NCBI GenBank assembly: GCA_900539865.1
Contig: UQDS01000006.1
Span: forward strand, 1 to 64,000
Origin: an uncultured Mollicutes bacterium
Lineage (GTDB): Bacteria > Bacillota_I > Bacilli_A > RFN20 > CAG-288
DNA length: 64,000 bases
Reading direction: 5' to 3'
Translations under genes and position numbers: made by a program
Shown here: positions 16,971-26,729 of the stretch, piece by piece
How the letters are laid out: every line of letters begins with the position of its first letter
Position numbering within the stretch: the first letter of the stretch is position 1
Notes under the pieces: generated by a model
What the model saw: the letters and a program-made list of their open reading frames with translations, nothing else
Told to the model about the DNA's origin: nothing
Databases searched by the model: none

Positions 16971-17243
16971 ATGTTAAACAAAGAAGAAAAGCTTACTGCG
17001 ATCAAATCCGCTCAGAAGGACGAAAAGGACACTGGTTCCGCTGAAGTTCAGATTGCTCTTCTCACTCAGAAGATCAAGAAGCTCACTATCCACATGACAA
17101 ACAACAAGCATGACTACTCCTCCAAGCGTGGTATGGACATCATGATCGCTAGACGCAACAACCTTCTCAAGTATCTTAAGAATACAGATACTGCTCGTTA
17201 TGAAGCTGCTGTTGCTTCCATCAAAGCTGCTAAGAACAAGTAA
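16971..17243 (+). CDS. rpsO: 30S ribosomal protein S15
   Basis: A 90-residue S15, a primary 16S rRNA-binding protein of the small subunit. MLNKEEKLTAIKSAQKDEKD and the conserved GSAEVQIALLTQKIKKLT, HMTNNKHDYSSKRG and ARRNNLLKYLK segments are all present. AAGAGG precedes the ATG at 16971; a longer reading from 16896 would include the leader hairpin and is rejected. Codon use is that of a highly expressed gene. It has its own promoter and terminator. Confidence 0.97.
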   Translation: MLNKEEKLTAIKSAQKDEKDTGSAEVQIALLTQKIKKLTIHMTNNKHDYSSKRGMDIMIARRNNLLKYLKNTDTARYEAAVASIKAAKNK

Positions 17244-17255
17244 GTAAGAAACTTC

Positions 17256-17282
17256 ACCTTCCGGCTAACCGGAAGGTTTTTT
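17256..17282 (+). terminator. rpsO terminator
   Basis: ACCTTCCGG (17256-17264), loop CTAA, CCGGAAGGT (17269-17277) and then six T: a textbook intrinsic terminator 12 bases after rpsO. Confidence 0.95.
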
Positions 17283-17403
17283 CTTTCTTGTTTTAAATTG
17301 TTGGGTGTCAATTTTGATAAAAATAGCGATTTTTTCATTTGTACTTGATGAAAATGAACCCTTTATCTTTTATAATAAAAAATGGACGAAGGGGGAATAA
17401 TTT

Positions 17404-17913
17404 ATGGCAGATATCATAAATATTCTAGAGTCGAGAAGAAGCGTAAGAAAATTCTCTTCTCAAAAAGTAGAAAAAGAAAAACTCGATTTGCTCATGCGCG
17501 CTGCTCTTTTGGCACCTACTGGTAGAAACGCCCAGCCTTTATTTTTTGTCATCTTACAAAATGAGAGAAAAAAAGAGGAATTATATGAGCGAATTCCCGG
17601 TTTGCGTGAGTGTTATTACGGAGCGGATAGCATTCTCTTTTGTTTGATTCGCACGGAAGATCACCTCAATGAACTCAACGCGGGAGCTGCTTGTCAAAAC
17701 GTGCTTTTAGAAGCAGAGAGCATTGGCGTAGCGACTTGTTGGATCCACCGCGGAAGAAAGCTTTTAGATACTGAAGAAGGTAGAAAAGCGCTGAAAGAAG
17801 TCTTAGAACTTTCCCAAGAATATGTTCCCTCTGAGACTGTTGCAATCGGTTATCTCGATGGAGAAAAACCGGCGATGAAGGACCGCCGCATCGATGGCTG
17901 CAAGATACTCTGA
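17404..17913 (+). CDS. Nitroreductase family protein
   Basis: A 169-residue FMN-dependent nitroreductase-type enzyme. ILESRRSVRKFSSQKV with the phosphate-binding SRRSVR, LAPTGRNAQPLFF and the C-terminal VAIGYLDGEKPAMKDRR are typical. The middle NAGAACQNVLLEAESIGVATCWI is the family's dimer-interface helix. GAAGGGGG precedes the ATG, and a TATAAT box lies at 17371-17376. It overlaps the next gene by 20 bases, so the two oxidoreductases are likely made together. Substrate unknown. Confidence 0.88.
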   Translation: MADIINILESRRSVRKFSSQKVEKEKLDLLMRAALLAPTGRNAQPLFFVILQNERKKEELYERIPGLRECYYGADSILFCLIRTEDHLNELNAGAACQNVLLEAESIGVATCWIHRGRKLLDTEEGRKALKEVLELSQEYVPSETVAIGYLDGEKPAMKDRRIDGCKIL

Positions 17914-19018
17914 CATTTTAGTTATCGGCGCAGGACCTAGCGGCTTGCTTGCAAGTCTTTTAGCTAGCCAACGCTATCATGTCACACTCATCGAACGCGA
18001 CAGTAAGCAGTTTCAATTAGGAAAACGCATATTAGTCTCTGGAAACGGAAGAGCAAACTTTTTCAACCGTAATTTATTAGACGAGAAAACATATGATAAA
18101 GATGAGTTTTCTGCTGTCAAAGATATTGTCTTATCGGACGATAAAAATTATGCAAAAGAGTTGATTTCTTACTTTAGAGAAACGCTGAAATTCACATATC
18201 GTGAAGAGGGGGATCTCTTTTACCCTTTCTTTAACAAATCAGAATGTCTTCAAAATCTGTTGGTACAACAGTGCAAAAGACAAAATGTGGAAGTGATCAA
18301 AGGAGAATTTTTATCGGTGCACCCCGATCAAAAAGAAGTGCACTTATTAGAAAATGGTCAAAAGGTAGTATTTCGATATGGTAAACTCTTTTTAGCATTG
18401 GGCGGAATGAGTCTTGAGAGAAAGACTGACCCTCTTGATTTATTAAAAAATCTAAACTTAAAAACCCGTTCTTTTTCCCCTTGCCTATGTCCGGTGAAAG
18501 TAAAAGAGAAGATGCCGCAATGTTTAAATAAAAACAGGTTAAAAGGTATACTCACGCTCAAAAAAGAGAATGAGATCATCTATCAAGAAGAAGGAGAGAT
18601 CCTCTTTAAAGAAGATGGTATTTCAGGAATTTGTGTCTTTGATTCTACCCTATATCTAAACAGAGCGTTAGAAGAAAAGAAAACGCAGCGATTCACATAT
18701 GATTTTTCTTATGCTAAAGAAGAAGTTTCTCTGGATTCTTATCCGCAATTTTTACGCGATTACTTTAAAATCAACAAGGTGAAACCCGGAAGCGATCTTC
18801 ACTTCACCTTCGCATCTCTTTATCCCTTTAGTCAAAGTCAAATCTCCTATGGTGGCATTTCTTTCGATGAGATCAATAAAAAGAATATGACACTGAAGAA
18901 ATACCCAGATATAGCTCTTGCAGGCGAAATGCTTCAACAAGCCTTTATCTGCGGTGGATATAACATGGGTATGGCAATGATAGAAGGATTTAAATTTGGA
19001 AAGGAGGTTTTATTATGA
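17894..19018 (+). CDS. FAD-dependent oxidoreductase, HI0933/BaiN-like
   Basis: A 374-residue flavoprotein of the HI0933 (YhiN/BaiN, aminoacetone oxidase-like) family. The N-terminal Rossmann motif DILVIGAGPSGLLAS is followed by the family hallmark LVSGNGRANFFN (usually GNGRCNLTN, so the Cys is Ala here). The C-terminus has LAGEMLQQAFICGGYNMGMAM in place of GE.LDv.G..GGYN.q.A. It is translated from an ATG inside the nitroreductase gene. The reaction is not established for the family as a whole. Confidence 0.85.
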   Translation: MAARYSDILVIGAGPSGLLASLLASQRYHVTLIERDSKQFQLGKRILVSGNGRANFFNRNLLDEKTYDKDEFSAVKDIVLSDDKNYAKELISYFRETLKFTYREEGDLFYPFFNKSECLQNLLVQQCKRQNVEVIKGEFLSVHPDQKEVHLLENGQKVVFRYGKLFLALGGMSLERKTDPLDLLKNLNLKTRSFSPCLCPVKVKEKMPQCLNKNRLKGILTLKKENEIIYQEEGEILFKEDGISGICVFDSTLYLNRALEEKKTQRFTYDFSYAKEEVSLDSYPQFLRDYFKINKVKPGSDLHFTFASLYPFSQSQISYGGISFDEINKKNMTLKKYPDIALAGEMLQQAFICGGYNMGMAMIEGFKFGKEVLL

Positions 19019-20124
19019 AAAACCCTCGTGATATCGATATGGCCGAATCTTTTGACTTTGTGATCAAACAAAGCCACAAAGAATATTGCGCCGATGAAAT
19101 TGAACGCATCTTTTTAAATGTTTACGATCTCATTCTCAACAATTATCCTGGCGAAAGAATGCTGGGATTAAAGAGAAGAGCTGCCTTGGTTGCTCTTGTC
19201 AATTACACTGTTGGAGAATATGAGTTTTACCGTGAAGATAGACCGAAAAGTGTCGCCGCAATCAGCGATGCGGAATTGTACTTTAAAATCTCAAACAAAT
19301 ACGTCTCTCAACGTATCTCCGAAGACAGCGGCGATTATAGCAAAGGCATGAAACCCCAAAACCATCTCGTCTCCACTTTGGCAACAGCTGCGATGGTCAT
19401 CGAGTCCTTAAACGAACCGTTAGCAAGACACGATCCGAATTTCTCCTTGCTCAACGATATTTTTGAAACGACCTTTAAGAAGATTATCGGCTTTACTAAA
19501 ATGTTAGTCTTAGGACTCTATTTAGACGCTTATGTCGCATGGAGAACAATTCACGAAACAGAAGCGACAATCTATCTTTTGGTCAACAACGAAGAAAAGA
19601 CAAGACAGAGTTATTTAAGACATATCTTATATTCTGATTTGTATTACAATCCGCAAGCATACGATGACGAATATCGCGATGGTATCTTTGAAAACGAAAT
19701 CAAAGCGACGATGACGCAACACGGATTAAAGAGCAAAGACATGAAGAAATTCTTGGAGTATGGATGGCTTTATGACTGCTCTCAATTTGATATGGAAAAA
19801 CATCCAAAATTCAAACTCAATTTCAACGACGGTGTCGATGAACTTGCCGGTTTTCGTGATGACTATAATGAGTTTTATCGCGGCACAAGTGAAATCTCCC
19901 ACTCTTCCTCTATTTTCTTCTATGCAAACGAAGTCGAAATCAAATCGCTTGCACTGATGTTAACTTATGAATCTTCTTATCGCATTTTTGAATTGTATAT
20001 GAAATTCATGAACAATTATTTTGAAAAACATCCAAACGAAAAAGTTGTCATTCGCAATGTCATGGATGACGTGAAGAAAATCGCAGTCTATCTCCGCATG
20101 AAATACGAGGAGGAAGGAAATTAA
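19015..20124 (+). CDS. Uncharacterised protein, DUF5677-like
   Basis: A 369-residue, mostly helical soluble protein without a known function. The LVLGLYLDAYVAWRTIHETEATIYLLV helix and the late YRGTSEISHSSSIFF segment are reminiscent of the DUF5677 family (R-x-x-x-E helix, then S..H), but this is recollection and not a search. AAGGAGG sits upstream, and its ATG overlaps the stop codon of the FAD enzyme by 4 bases. It ends 5 bases before rlmD, so it is in the middle of one operon. No signal peptide or membrane helix. Confidence 0.7.
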   Translation: MKNPRDIDMAESFDFVIKQSHKEYCADEIERIFLNVYDLILNNYPGERMLGLKRRAALVALVNYTVGEYEFYREDRPKSVAAISDAELYFKISNKYVSQRISEDSGDYSKGMKPQNHLVSTLATAAMVIESLNEPLARHDPNFSLLNDIFETTFKKIIGFTKMLVLGLYLDAYVAWRTIHETEATIYLLVNNEEKTRQSYLRHILYSDLYYNPQAYDDEYRDGIFENEIKATMTQHGLKSKDMKKFLEYGWLYDCSQFDMEKHPKFKLNFNDGVDELAGFRDDYNEFYRGTSEISHSSSIFFYANEVEIKSLALMLTYESSYRIFELYMKFMNNYFEKHPNEKVVIRNVMDDVKKIAVYLRMKYEEEGN

Positions 20125-20129
20125 ACGTT

Positions 20130-21473
20130 ATGTCTAAACGTGTCACGAGAACAATCTGCACTGGAATTGACGACTTTGGAAAAGGTATTGTTCACATCGA
20201 CAATAACACTTGCTTTGTCAAAGATCTTCTTCCCGGAGAAGAAGCAGACATCGCTACCATTTTTCGTTATGGAAAATTAGCAGAAACAGAATTGGTCAAA
20301 CGCTACAGCGATTCCAAAGATAGAATTGATCCACCCTGTCCGTATTATGATAAATGCGGCGGATGTCAAATCATGCATCTGTCTTATAAAAAACAATTAG
20401 AGTATAAGACTCAAAAAGTAAAAGATTTGCTCCGAAAATTTGCCAAACTGAATATTAAAGTAGAGGATACCATCGGTTTAAAAGAACCCATCCGCTTTCG
20501 CAACAAAGTTCAAAAACCGATTCGTTATAACGCAAAGACGAAGAAAATAGAAGCAGGGTTCTATCAAAATGAAACGCATCAACTTGTCTCTGTCAAAGAT
20601 TGCTTAATGGAGACAAAACTCTCAAACCGCATCACTAATGTTTTACTATCTCTCTTTAAAAAATATCATTATGCCGCCTATGATGAAGATAAAATGACTG
20701 GCGTGATTCGTCACATCCTCATCAAGACAAGCAGCGATCAAAAACAAGCGCTTGTCACCTTAGTTGTCATGACCGAGATGTTAAAAGGCCGCTTGGAATT
20801 TGCCAAAGAATTGATGAATAAAGTAAAAGAAGTACAAGGTGTTGTCTTAAATATCAACCCCAGAAAAACGAATGTCATCCTGGGTGAAAAAGATGCTCGC
20901 GTTTACGGACATGCTCGTATCAGTGACACAATCTTTGGTAAAACGTTTTTGATTTCTACGCAGTCTTTCTATCAGACAAATGCAAAACAAATTGAAACGC
21001 TTTATGGAAAAGCAATTGAATTTGCAGGTTTACAAAAGACAGATACTGTACTTGACGCATATTGTGGAACTGGAACAATCGGACTTTCTTGTTCTGATTA
21101 TGTAAAAGAAGTAATCGGCGTAGAAATCGTCCCGGATGCTGTCCATGATGCAATTACAAATGCTAAGATCAACGGCATTAAAAACGCTCATTTTTATAAG
21201 GCCGATTGCACCAAATACATGCTCACATGCAAAGAGAAGTTCGATGTTGTTATCATGGATCCTCCGCGCCGTGGATCCACAAAAGAATTCATTGATGCTG
21301 TGAAACATATCGCTCCTAGAACAGTCGTTTATGTCTCCTGTGATCCAGTTACACTTGCTCGTGATCTAGCGATGTTTACTGATATGTATGAAGTGACAAA
21401 AGTACAACCTGTCGATATGTTCCCTAATACGTTGCACGTGGAGACGGTTGTGTGCTTAACATTAAAGAAATAG
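20130..21473 (+). CDS. rlmD: 23S rRNA (uracil-5-)-methyltransferase, RumA/RlmD type
   Basis: A 447-residue SAM-dependent methyltransferase of the RumA/TrmA family that makes 5-methyluridine in 23S rRNA. It has an N-terminal TRAM domain (about 1-60), an iron-sulphur cysteine set (CPYYDKCGGCQIMHL, with a later Cys), the SAM-binding LDAYCGTGTIGL and the catalytic VSCDPVTLARD preceded by IMDPPRRG. Firmicutes often have one enzyme, RlmCD, for two sites; which applies here is not readable. AGGAGG is upstream. Confidence 0.9.
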   Translation: MSKRVTRTICTGIDDFGKGIVHIDNNTCFVKDLLPGEEADIATIFRYGKLAETELVKRYSDSKDRIDPPCPYYDKCGGCQIMHLSYKKQLEYKTQKVKDLLRKFAKLNIKVEDTIGLKEPIRFRNKVQKPIRYNAKTKKIEAGFYQNETHQLVSVKDCLMETKLSNRITNVLLSLFKKYHYAAYDEDKMTGVIRHILIKTSSDQKQALVTLVVMTEMLKGRLEFAKELMNKVKEVQGVVLNINPRKTNVILGEKDARVYGHARISDTIFGKTFLISTQSFYQTNAKQIETLYGKAIEFAGLQKTDTVLDAYCGTGTIGLSCSDYVKEVIGVEIVPDAVHDAITNAKINGIKNAHFYKADCTKYMLTCKEKFDVVIMDPPRRGSTKEFIDAVKHIAPRTVVYVSCDPVTLARDLAMFTDMYEVTKVQPVDMFPNTLHVETVVCLTLKK

Positions 21474-21528
21474 TAATTACTTTAAAGTTTTTTATACCTT
21501 TTTCGTGCTAATTTCTTTAACAAACAAG

Positions 21529-21570
21529 AGTCATCCATTTACAAAAAATCAAGTAAATGGATGACTTTTT
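21529..21570 (+). terminator. Strong terminator after rlmD
   Basis: A 14-bp stem (AGTCATCCATTTAC at 21529-21542 with its complement at 21553-21566) followed by a T-rich tail. It closes the 17.4-21.5 kb operon. Confidence 0.93.
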
Positions 21571-22651
21571 ATTTTTATTCCGATCTAATATTTTGCTTTT
21601 CATTTGAAACCTGGAACTTTTTTAGTTTCTGGAAGTCACCTGGGATATAAAAAATGTATTGTCTAAGCAATCCGATGGAAAAAAGCAGTTTATTATTAGA
21701 AGAGTGAATATATGCGAATTGTTGAAAATTCTACTTTATTAACCTAGTTCCCATTCTAGGTATTAGGAGGAAGATACAATTTGAGATATCCACCTTAAAA
21801 ACACCAATTACTTAAGCTCTTGAAACTTACTTCCTTCATAAAAGAGATCAGTAGGAAATTAACAGATGGATTAAATTTAGTGGTTGACGCCCTGTTTACA
21901 ATTCGTATGTCTACATAATCCGATAATTTAAGACTATGTTCCGTATTAGAAGTTGTGTTTAGAGATGAATAATTAAAATCTATTGCAACATTGTACTCAA
22001 TATCTGTAAAGATTATATTTTCTTTTGGAAGGAGTTCTACATGATAATTACTGAAAGGCTACCTTGTTAATTTAGAAAAACTTTGTTTGGTAGAAAGAAT
22101 CGATAGGAATATTTTATAGTGGATTAATGTGAAAACATGTCAATGGTCATCCTGACAACATTTGAAATTGTATAGATCAATAGATTTAGTGTGATTAGAA
22201 TTTAGAGGATATTTAAGTTGAGAGTTATGATGAAGACAATTCAATGGAGGGTTTAACTTGTAAATAAAATCAACACTGATGATTTAACAGGTGATAAAGC
22301 CTATTATTAGGTAGATAATCGACCAAAGTAGATTAAAAAGATTAAAATAAAACATAACTACAATATTGTGATAGTTATGTAATGATTCTTCTCATGGCAT
22401 ATAGTCATCTTTTTATAAAATGAAGAAATTTTTTCTTAAACATAAAGAAGAATATAGTTTATATAAAGCTTGTGATTCTTCTCTTTTAATAAAATAATAT
22501 CTAAAGCATATACATGCACTTCTTGTGTAAGGAAAAGTCTATTTACAAAGTAAATAGAACGTCAATTCTACTTTTCGGCGAATCAATTCACTAACTTGGT
22601 TATTGTACCCCCCGATTTAGTGTATATTGTTACAGAAGGGAGTATCCATAT
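21571..22651 (+). other. 1.1 kb without recognisable genes
   Basis: No open frame of useful length on either strand, and no tRNA-like or rRNA-like fold was seen. The DNA is very AT-rich. Short structures are present: CCTAG/CTAGG near 21742-21759, ACATAACTA/TAGTTATGT (22352-22360 / 22372-22380), and CTATTTAC/GTAAATAG (22539-22546 / 22550-22557). Several ribosome-binding-like GGAGG runs are followed only by frames of a few codons (for example nine codons near 22041), which suggests decayed coding sequence. It separates core genes from the accessory block. Confidence 0.55.
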
Positions 22652-23563
22652 ATGACACTCGGACATAAATTAAAAAAGTTAAGAACGGAAAAAGGCTTAA
22701 CTCAAAAGAATCTTGCGGATCAACTACATGTCACTTTCCAAACAGTCAGTAAGTGGGAAAGTGATATTAACGAACCTGACATTTCGACATTAAAGGAATT
22801 AGCTAAATTCTTTGGTTGCTCGTTTGATTATTTATTAAGTGATAATGAAGAAACACCAAAGGAGGTGGCTGTACAAGAACCGATAATTGATCTAGCTCCA
22901 ACGGAAGTGGTTATCAAGACCATCATCATTCATCAAAATGAAACACATGTTTGTGCTAAATGTGGTAAAGACATTCCGGAAGAGGAACTTGTTTCAGTGG
23001 ATGACACTAAGAAAGAAAGGTACGGACGATCAACAAGAAACGCTAGTGTTTGTCAAACCTATTATCACAAAGCATGTTTAGTAGAGCTTAAAAAGGAAAA
23101 AGAGGAAACGGAACGTAGGGCAAGACAGTTTAGAGGATCTTCAAACAAGAAAAAATGTTTTGGATGGGGTATTGCTGCTGGCGTGATTTCTTTGGTTATC
23201 GCTTTGGCGGCATTTCTTACCCATACAGATGTAGTATATCCGGGCCTTGGAGTTTTATATAGTATCTTAATCGGTTACGGAATGTTTGCGATGATTTACT
23301 GTATCTTATCTGGATCGTATATTGGTGATGTATTTGTATGGTGTGCGACTTTATCTGTCAAATTTCCCGCTCTCATTTTCACATGGGATTTAGAGGGCTT
23401 CGCATGGTTGATTTCGATGAAGATATTGTTTGCTATACTAGGATTCTTGATAGGTGTGTTCGCACTCCTGTTTGCGATTGTTCTTTCGGCAATATTAGGT
23501 GGAATATCGTTCCCATTTGTACTAATTCATAATATTCGTATTGACTATCAAGATACATTTTAA
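22652..23563 (+). CDS. HTH regulator with zinc-finger-like segment and membrane domain
   Basis: A 303-residue protein of unusual build. Residues 1-65 are a Cro/CI-type HTH (LRTEKGLTQKNLADQLHVTFQTVSKWE). Residues about 105-150 hold CAKCGKDIP, a later Cys, and HKAC, a possible zinc-binding module. Four hydrophobic helices follow (about 172-195, 200-222, 230-250, 260-290). This suggests a membrane-tethered regulator that could sense envelope state; that is inference. GAAGGGAG is upstream. A lipoprotein gene follows 13 bases later, so the two probably act together. Confidence 0.8.
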   Translation: MTLGHKLKKLRTEKGLTQKNLADQLHVTFQTVSKWESDINEPDISTLKELAKFFGCSFDYLLSDNEETPKEVAVQEPIIDLAPTEVVIKTIIIHQNETHVCAKCGKDIPEEELVSVDDTKKERYGRSTRNASVCQTYYHKACLVELKKEKEETERRARQFRGSSNKKKCFGWGIAAGVISLVIALAAFLTHTDVVYPGLGVLYSILIGYGMFAMIYCILSGSYIGDVFVWCATLSVKFPALIFTWDLEGFAWLISMKILFAILGFLIGVFALLFAIVLSAILGGISFPFVLIHNIRIDYQDTF

Positions 23564-23576
23564 GGAGGAAACATAA

Positions 23577-26045
23577 ATGAAAAAGAAACGATTAGTCTTA
23601 GTTACTGCATTGTTAGGAATGTTCTTAACAGCCTGCGGTGGCGGCGGAGGCGGAGGCTCATCAACAACTAGCGACAATCCAAGTATTGGAAGTAGTGAAG
23701 TTGGTGGTAGCTCAGAACCAGGTAGCGAACCCGCTAAATTAGATTTTACTGGTGTTTCGTTTGAAAGTGCATCCTATGTTTATGATGGACAGGCACACAT
23801 TCTTGCAGAAGTGGTTGGCGCTCCTGAAAACACAACAATTACCTATACTGGCAGAAACGAATACACTGACGTTGGTACTTATAACGCCTCTGCTAAATTA
23901 GTCAAGGAAGGCTATAATGACAAAACTTTGGATGCGACTTTAACAATTACTCCCGCTACATTTACTGGATACACCTATGAAAGTAAAACGGTTGTATATG
24001 ATGGCGTTGATCATATTAATGACATTCAATTAGTAGGAATATTCCCTCAGGGAACAACTACCGAAGAAACTGTCAAAAACTCAAAAAATGAAATAGTTAC
24101 AAGCGCGGTTGAAGTTGGAACTTATACCTATACTTGCGTTGTTTCCAATAGTAACTACAATACTTTGACATTAAATGCCACATTGACAATTAAGGAACAA
24201 AAGAAAAATATGCCGGTATTTGTGGCAGGTGATGGAACAATTTATTTTTCGAACGTATTACACAATAATTATTTATATTCTTTAAGTGCAGGAGAACTTA
24301 AACTTATCGATTACTCTTCACCAAAAGAATTCAATAAGTATAGTCCCTTCTCTGCTTTATTTATTGCTGAATCTACATTATTCAATTCTGTTAAACAAGT
24401 TAGTGGTGGATCCTCTACTGTTCTATATACGGATATTAATATCGATGACTTCGTTAAATATGATGAGAATGTATATTACTACTCCAGCAATGCGTTAAAA
24501 GCAGCCAAATCGGGTATCTACAAAGTGGATGCTACTGATCCAAATGCCGAGCCGATTGTTACAAAAGTATTTGAAGGTAAGAGTGATAACTTAGCTATCT
24601 ATGGTGAAAATCTCTTCTTCACAAATGGTAATGATCACAATTATTTATATAAGATGAATCTATCCAATGGTGAAACATCATTGGTCATGGAAGAAAAGGT
24701 TCATGAGTTCACAATCGATAACGATAAGCTTTATTGCACAGTCAACAGCTTAGTCAATGACTATATTGGTTATCTTGATTTGTCTAGCTCAGCAACAAAG
24801 CCAATCAAATTAACAGATGCAGCTGGTGAATTCTTATCAGTTAAAAATGGTTACTTATATTACAACTACACTGACCTTTTCGCCCAAATTGATGATTCAT
24901 TTAAAGGAATTTGGAGAATTAGAACAAGCGGTGGTTTACCCGAACAATTATTAGCGAATGCTGGTGTTAATGGATTTGATGTCGAATCATACAACTCTTT
25001 GGTTTATACCGATTCATCGAATTTGCATTTATATCGCTATAACACTTCTACGAAGACGTCTACAGACTTGTTAGATGGTTTTGTCGCTCCGGAATTAACA
25101 CCATTAAACATCGGTGGTCAAACAATTTCTTTTGGAACAAAAACATATTACTTAAATATGTATGCAGGTAAGACACTTTATTGCTACGATGAAGCCAGCA
25201 AAAAGAGCTCTCAATTAACAACCAATAAAGTTGAAGATTTCTATATCTATAATGGAATTATGTATTTCAACCAAGTCACAATGTTAACGAACAACGACTT
25301 ATATGCTGTTAACTTAGCAATGGGTGATGATGTCATAAAAATCAATTCCAACGATGTTAGAAATATGGTTAGCGATGGAACTTATCTATATGCAACTCAT
25401 TACAACTGGGCAGGCGTCTCTGGTGGTATGTCTAGAATGAGACTTGATGGCAGTGAATATGTTAAATTTTCGGAAGTTAATGGCGCAAAGAACCTTACCG
25501 TCAAAGACGGCAAACTTTATTACATCAATTGTTCTACAGGTCAAGACAACGGCTATATCGAGTATGTTACACTGAGTGATATCACATCTACAACCGAAGA
25601 TCTTGTTTCAACAAGACTCTCTGACAACATTAAGAACGTTAAACAATTCGCATTTGACGGTAACAATATCTTTTATATCTATAACGGCACAATCGATAAT
25701 TCCGTTAGAAGAACAGACTTCACATCTTTAGACGAAGGAACAAAACTGGCTTCCAGTAAGACAAATCCGAACGAAATCTTATTAAACGGCAACTATGTTT
25801 ATTACTATTCGTATGCTGCTTCTTCTGTATATAGTGCAGGCTTCTATAGAGTTAGTAAGGATGCTACCGCGGATGGAACCCAAGAATTATTAGTTGGATA
25901 TGATTCTAAATACTATGGTTCCAATTTATCTATCTCTGATTCTGGCTACTTGTATTTCTTGAATTACATTCCAAAATTATTATTAGGTGATGCTCATTTC
26001 TATCAAATTAATTTGAGCACAAAAGCAGTGACAAAAATCAACTAA
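23577..26045 (+). CDS. Large lipoprotein with MBG-like and beta-propeller-like repeats
   Basis: An 822-residue surface lipoprotein. The signal peptide ends in LTAC (Cys 20), followed by seven glycines and a Ser/Gly/Glu linker. Residues about 55-205 hold two MBG-type modules (YDGQAHILAEVVGAP, VGTYNASAKL and TLDATLTITPAT pattern). Residues about 210-822 repeat short units such as GDGTIYFSN, GENLFFTNG, DGKLYYINC and GNYVYYYSY, the pattern of a DUF5050-type beta-propeller. Likely role is binding at the cell surface. AAGGAGG is upstream; it is coexpressed with the membrane HTH regulator. Confidence 0.83.
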   Translation: MKKKRLVLVTALLGMFLTACGGGGGGGSSTTSDNPSIGSSEVGGSSEPGSEPAKLDFTGVSFESASYVYDGQAHILAEVVGAPENTTITYTGRNEYTDVGTYNASAKLVKEGYNDKTLDATLTITPATFTGYTYESKTVVYDGVDHINDIQLVGIFPQGTTTEETVKNSKNEIVTSAVEVGTYTYTCVVSNSNYNTLTLNATLTIKEQKKNMPVFVAGDGTIYFSNVLHNNYLYSLSAGELKLIDYSSPKEFNKYSPFSALFIAESTLFNSVKQVSGGSSTVLYTDINIDDFVKYDENVYYYSSNALKAAKSGIYKVDATDPNAEPIVTKVFEGKSDNLAIYGENLFFTNGNDHNYLYKMNLSNGETSLVMEEKVHEFTIDNDKLYCTVNSLVNDYIGYLDLSSSATKPIKLTDAAGEFLSVKNGYLYYNYTDLFAQIDDSFKGIWRIRTSGGLPEQLLANAGVNGFDVESYNSLVYTDSSNLHLYRYNTSTKTSTDLLDGFVAPELTPLNIGGQTISFGTKTYYLNMYAGKTLYCYDEASKKSSQLTTNKVEDFYIYNGIMYFNQVTMLTNNDLYAVNLAMGDDVIKINSNDVRNMVSDGTYLYATHYNWAGVSGGMSRMRLDGSEYVKFSEVNGAKNLTVKDGKLYYINCSTGQDNGYIEYVTLSDITSTTEDLVSTRLSDNIKNVKQFAFDGNNIFYIYNGTIDNSVRRTDFTSLDEGTKLASSKTNPNEILLNGNYVYYYSYAASSVYSAGFYRVSKDATADGTQELLVGYDSKYYGSNLSISDSGYLYFLNYIPKLLLGDAHFYQINLSTKAVTKIN

Positions 26046-26052
26046 ATGAAGT

Positions 26053-26100
26053 AAAAGACCAGCAATACCTCAATATTTTGCGGTAAAACTGGTCTTTTTT
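26053..26100 (+). terminator. Terminator after the lipoprotein gene
   Basis: AAAAGACCAG (26053-26062) pairs with CTGGTCTTTT (26089-26098), followed by T-run. A smaller ACC/GGT pairing lies in the loop. Confidence 0.9.
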
Positions 26101-26640
26101 GTTCTTAAATCATCACGACTTTATAATACAGAGTTTTTGAATTAAATGGATTATCGATATGATTACTACTTTAAGCCTTGTCATTGTTTCTTTGTACTGA
26201 AATCATAAGAACTTGATCGTGTCCTTGTGCATGATTGATTTTAATTGGATAGATGTGTCATCATCAAAAGAACAACACCAATGGTGTTATTTGATTGACG
26301 CTTTAATTTTACTATCAAAAGAAAAATATATGAACAACCTTATCGCTTCTTCTGTTGGATTGCGTTTGTATATATCGTTGTTAAATTTTCTTTGTTTCTC
26401 GGGTTAGTAACATTGAAATATCAATATGATAAAAAAGTCGGACATTGGTTTGGGATTTCTTTTAATTGTAATACTTATTTTCATTCCCTGTCTTATGTTT
26501 CTATTCAAATTATGTTGAATATTGATGGAATCTTGTTTGTTCCATAATATCTCAAAGCAATTCTTTTGACACGAAATCGAGGTAGACGACATCCGATGTT
26601 TCTAAAAGCAAAATCCTTTCCTTTAAGCCCATCCTGAAGT
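26101..26640 (+). other. 540 bases without a supported gene
   Basis: AT-rich DNA. The two open frames of about 60 codons, one on each strand, lack ribosome binding sites and family features and are not called. A 15-bp palindrome, AACACCA-A-TGGTGTT, lies at 26274-26288 with no evident partner gene. Confidence 0.5.
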
Positions 26641-26702
26641 ATGTTCTTAATATTTCACAAATGTTCTTGATAATTAACAAAATTTAGGAATGCTTTTATG
26701 AT
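26641..26702 (+). promoter_or_regulatory. Promoter with tandem 20-bp operator-like repeats
   Basis: Two adjacent 20-bp repeats, ATGTTCTTAATATTTCACAA (26641-26660) and ATGTTCTTGATAATTAACAA (26661-26680), match at 17 of 20 positions. The second contains the -35 box TTAACA (26674-26679), which is 17 bp from TATGAT (26697-26702). Tandem sites on the same DNA face overlapping a -35 are a repressor layout. The HTH protein encoded just downstream is the natural candidate. Confidence 0.65.
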
Positions 26703-26729
26703 ATATTAGTTTTGAAAGAAGGTGTGACA

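Noticed and set aside
26213..26407. 64-codon frame in the spacer after the propeller lipoprotein
   Set aside because: No ribosome binding site, no family features, composition like the surrounding noncoding DNA.
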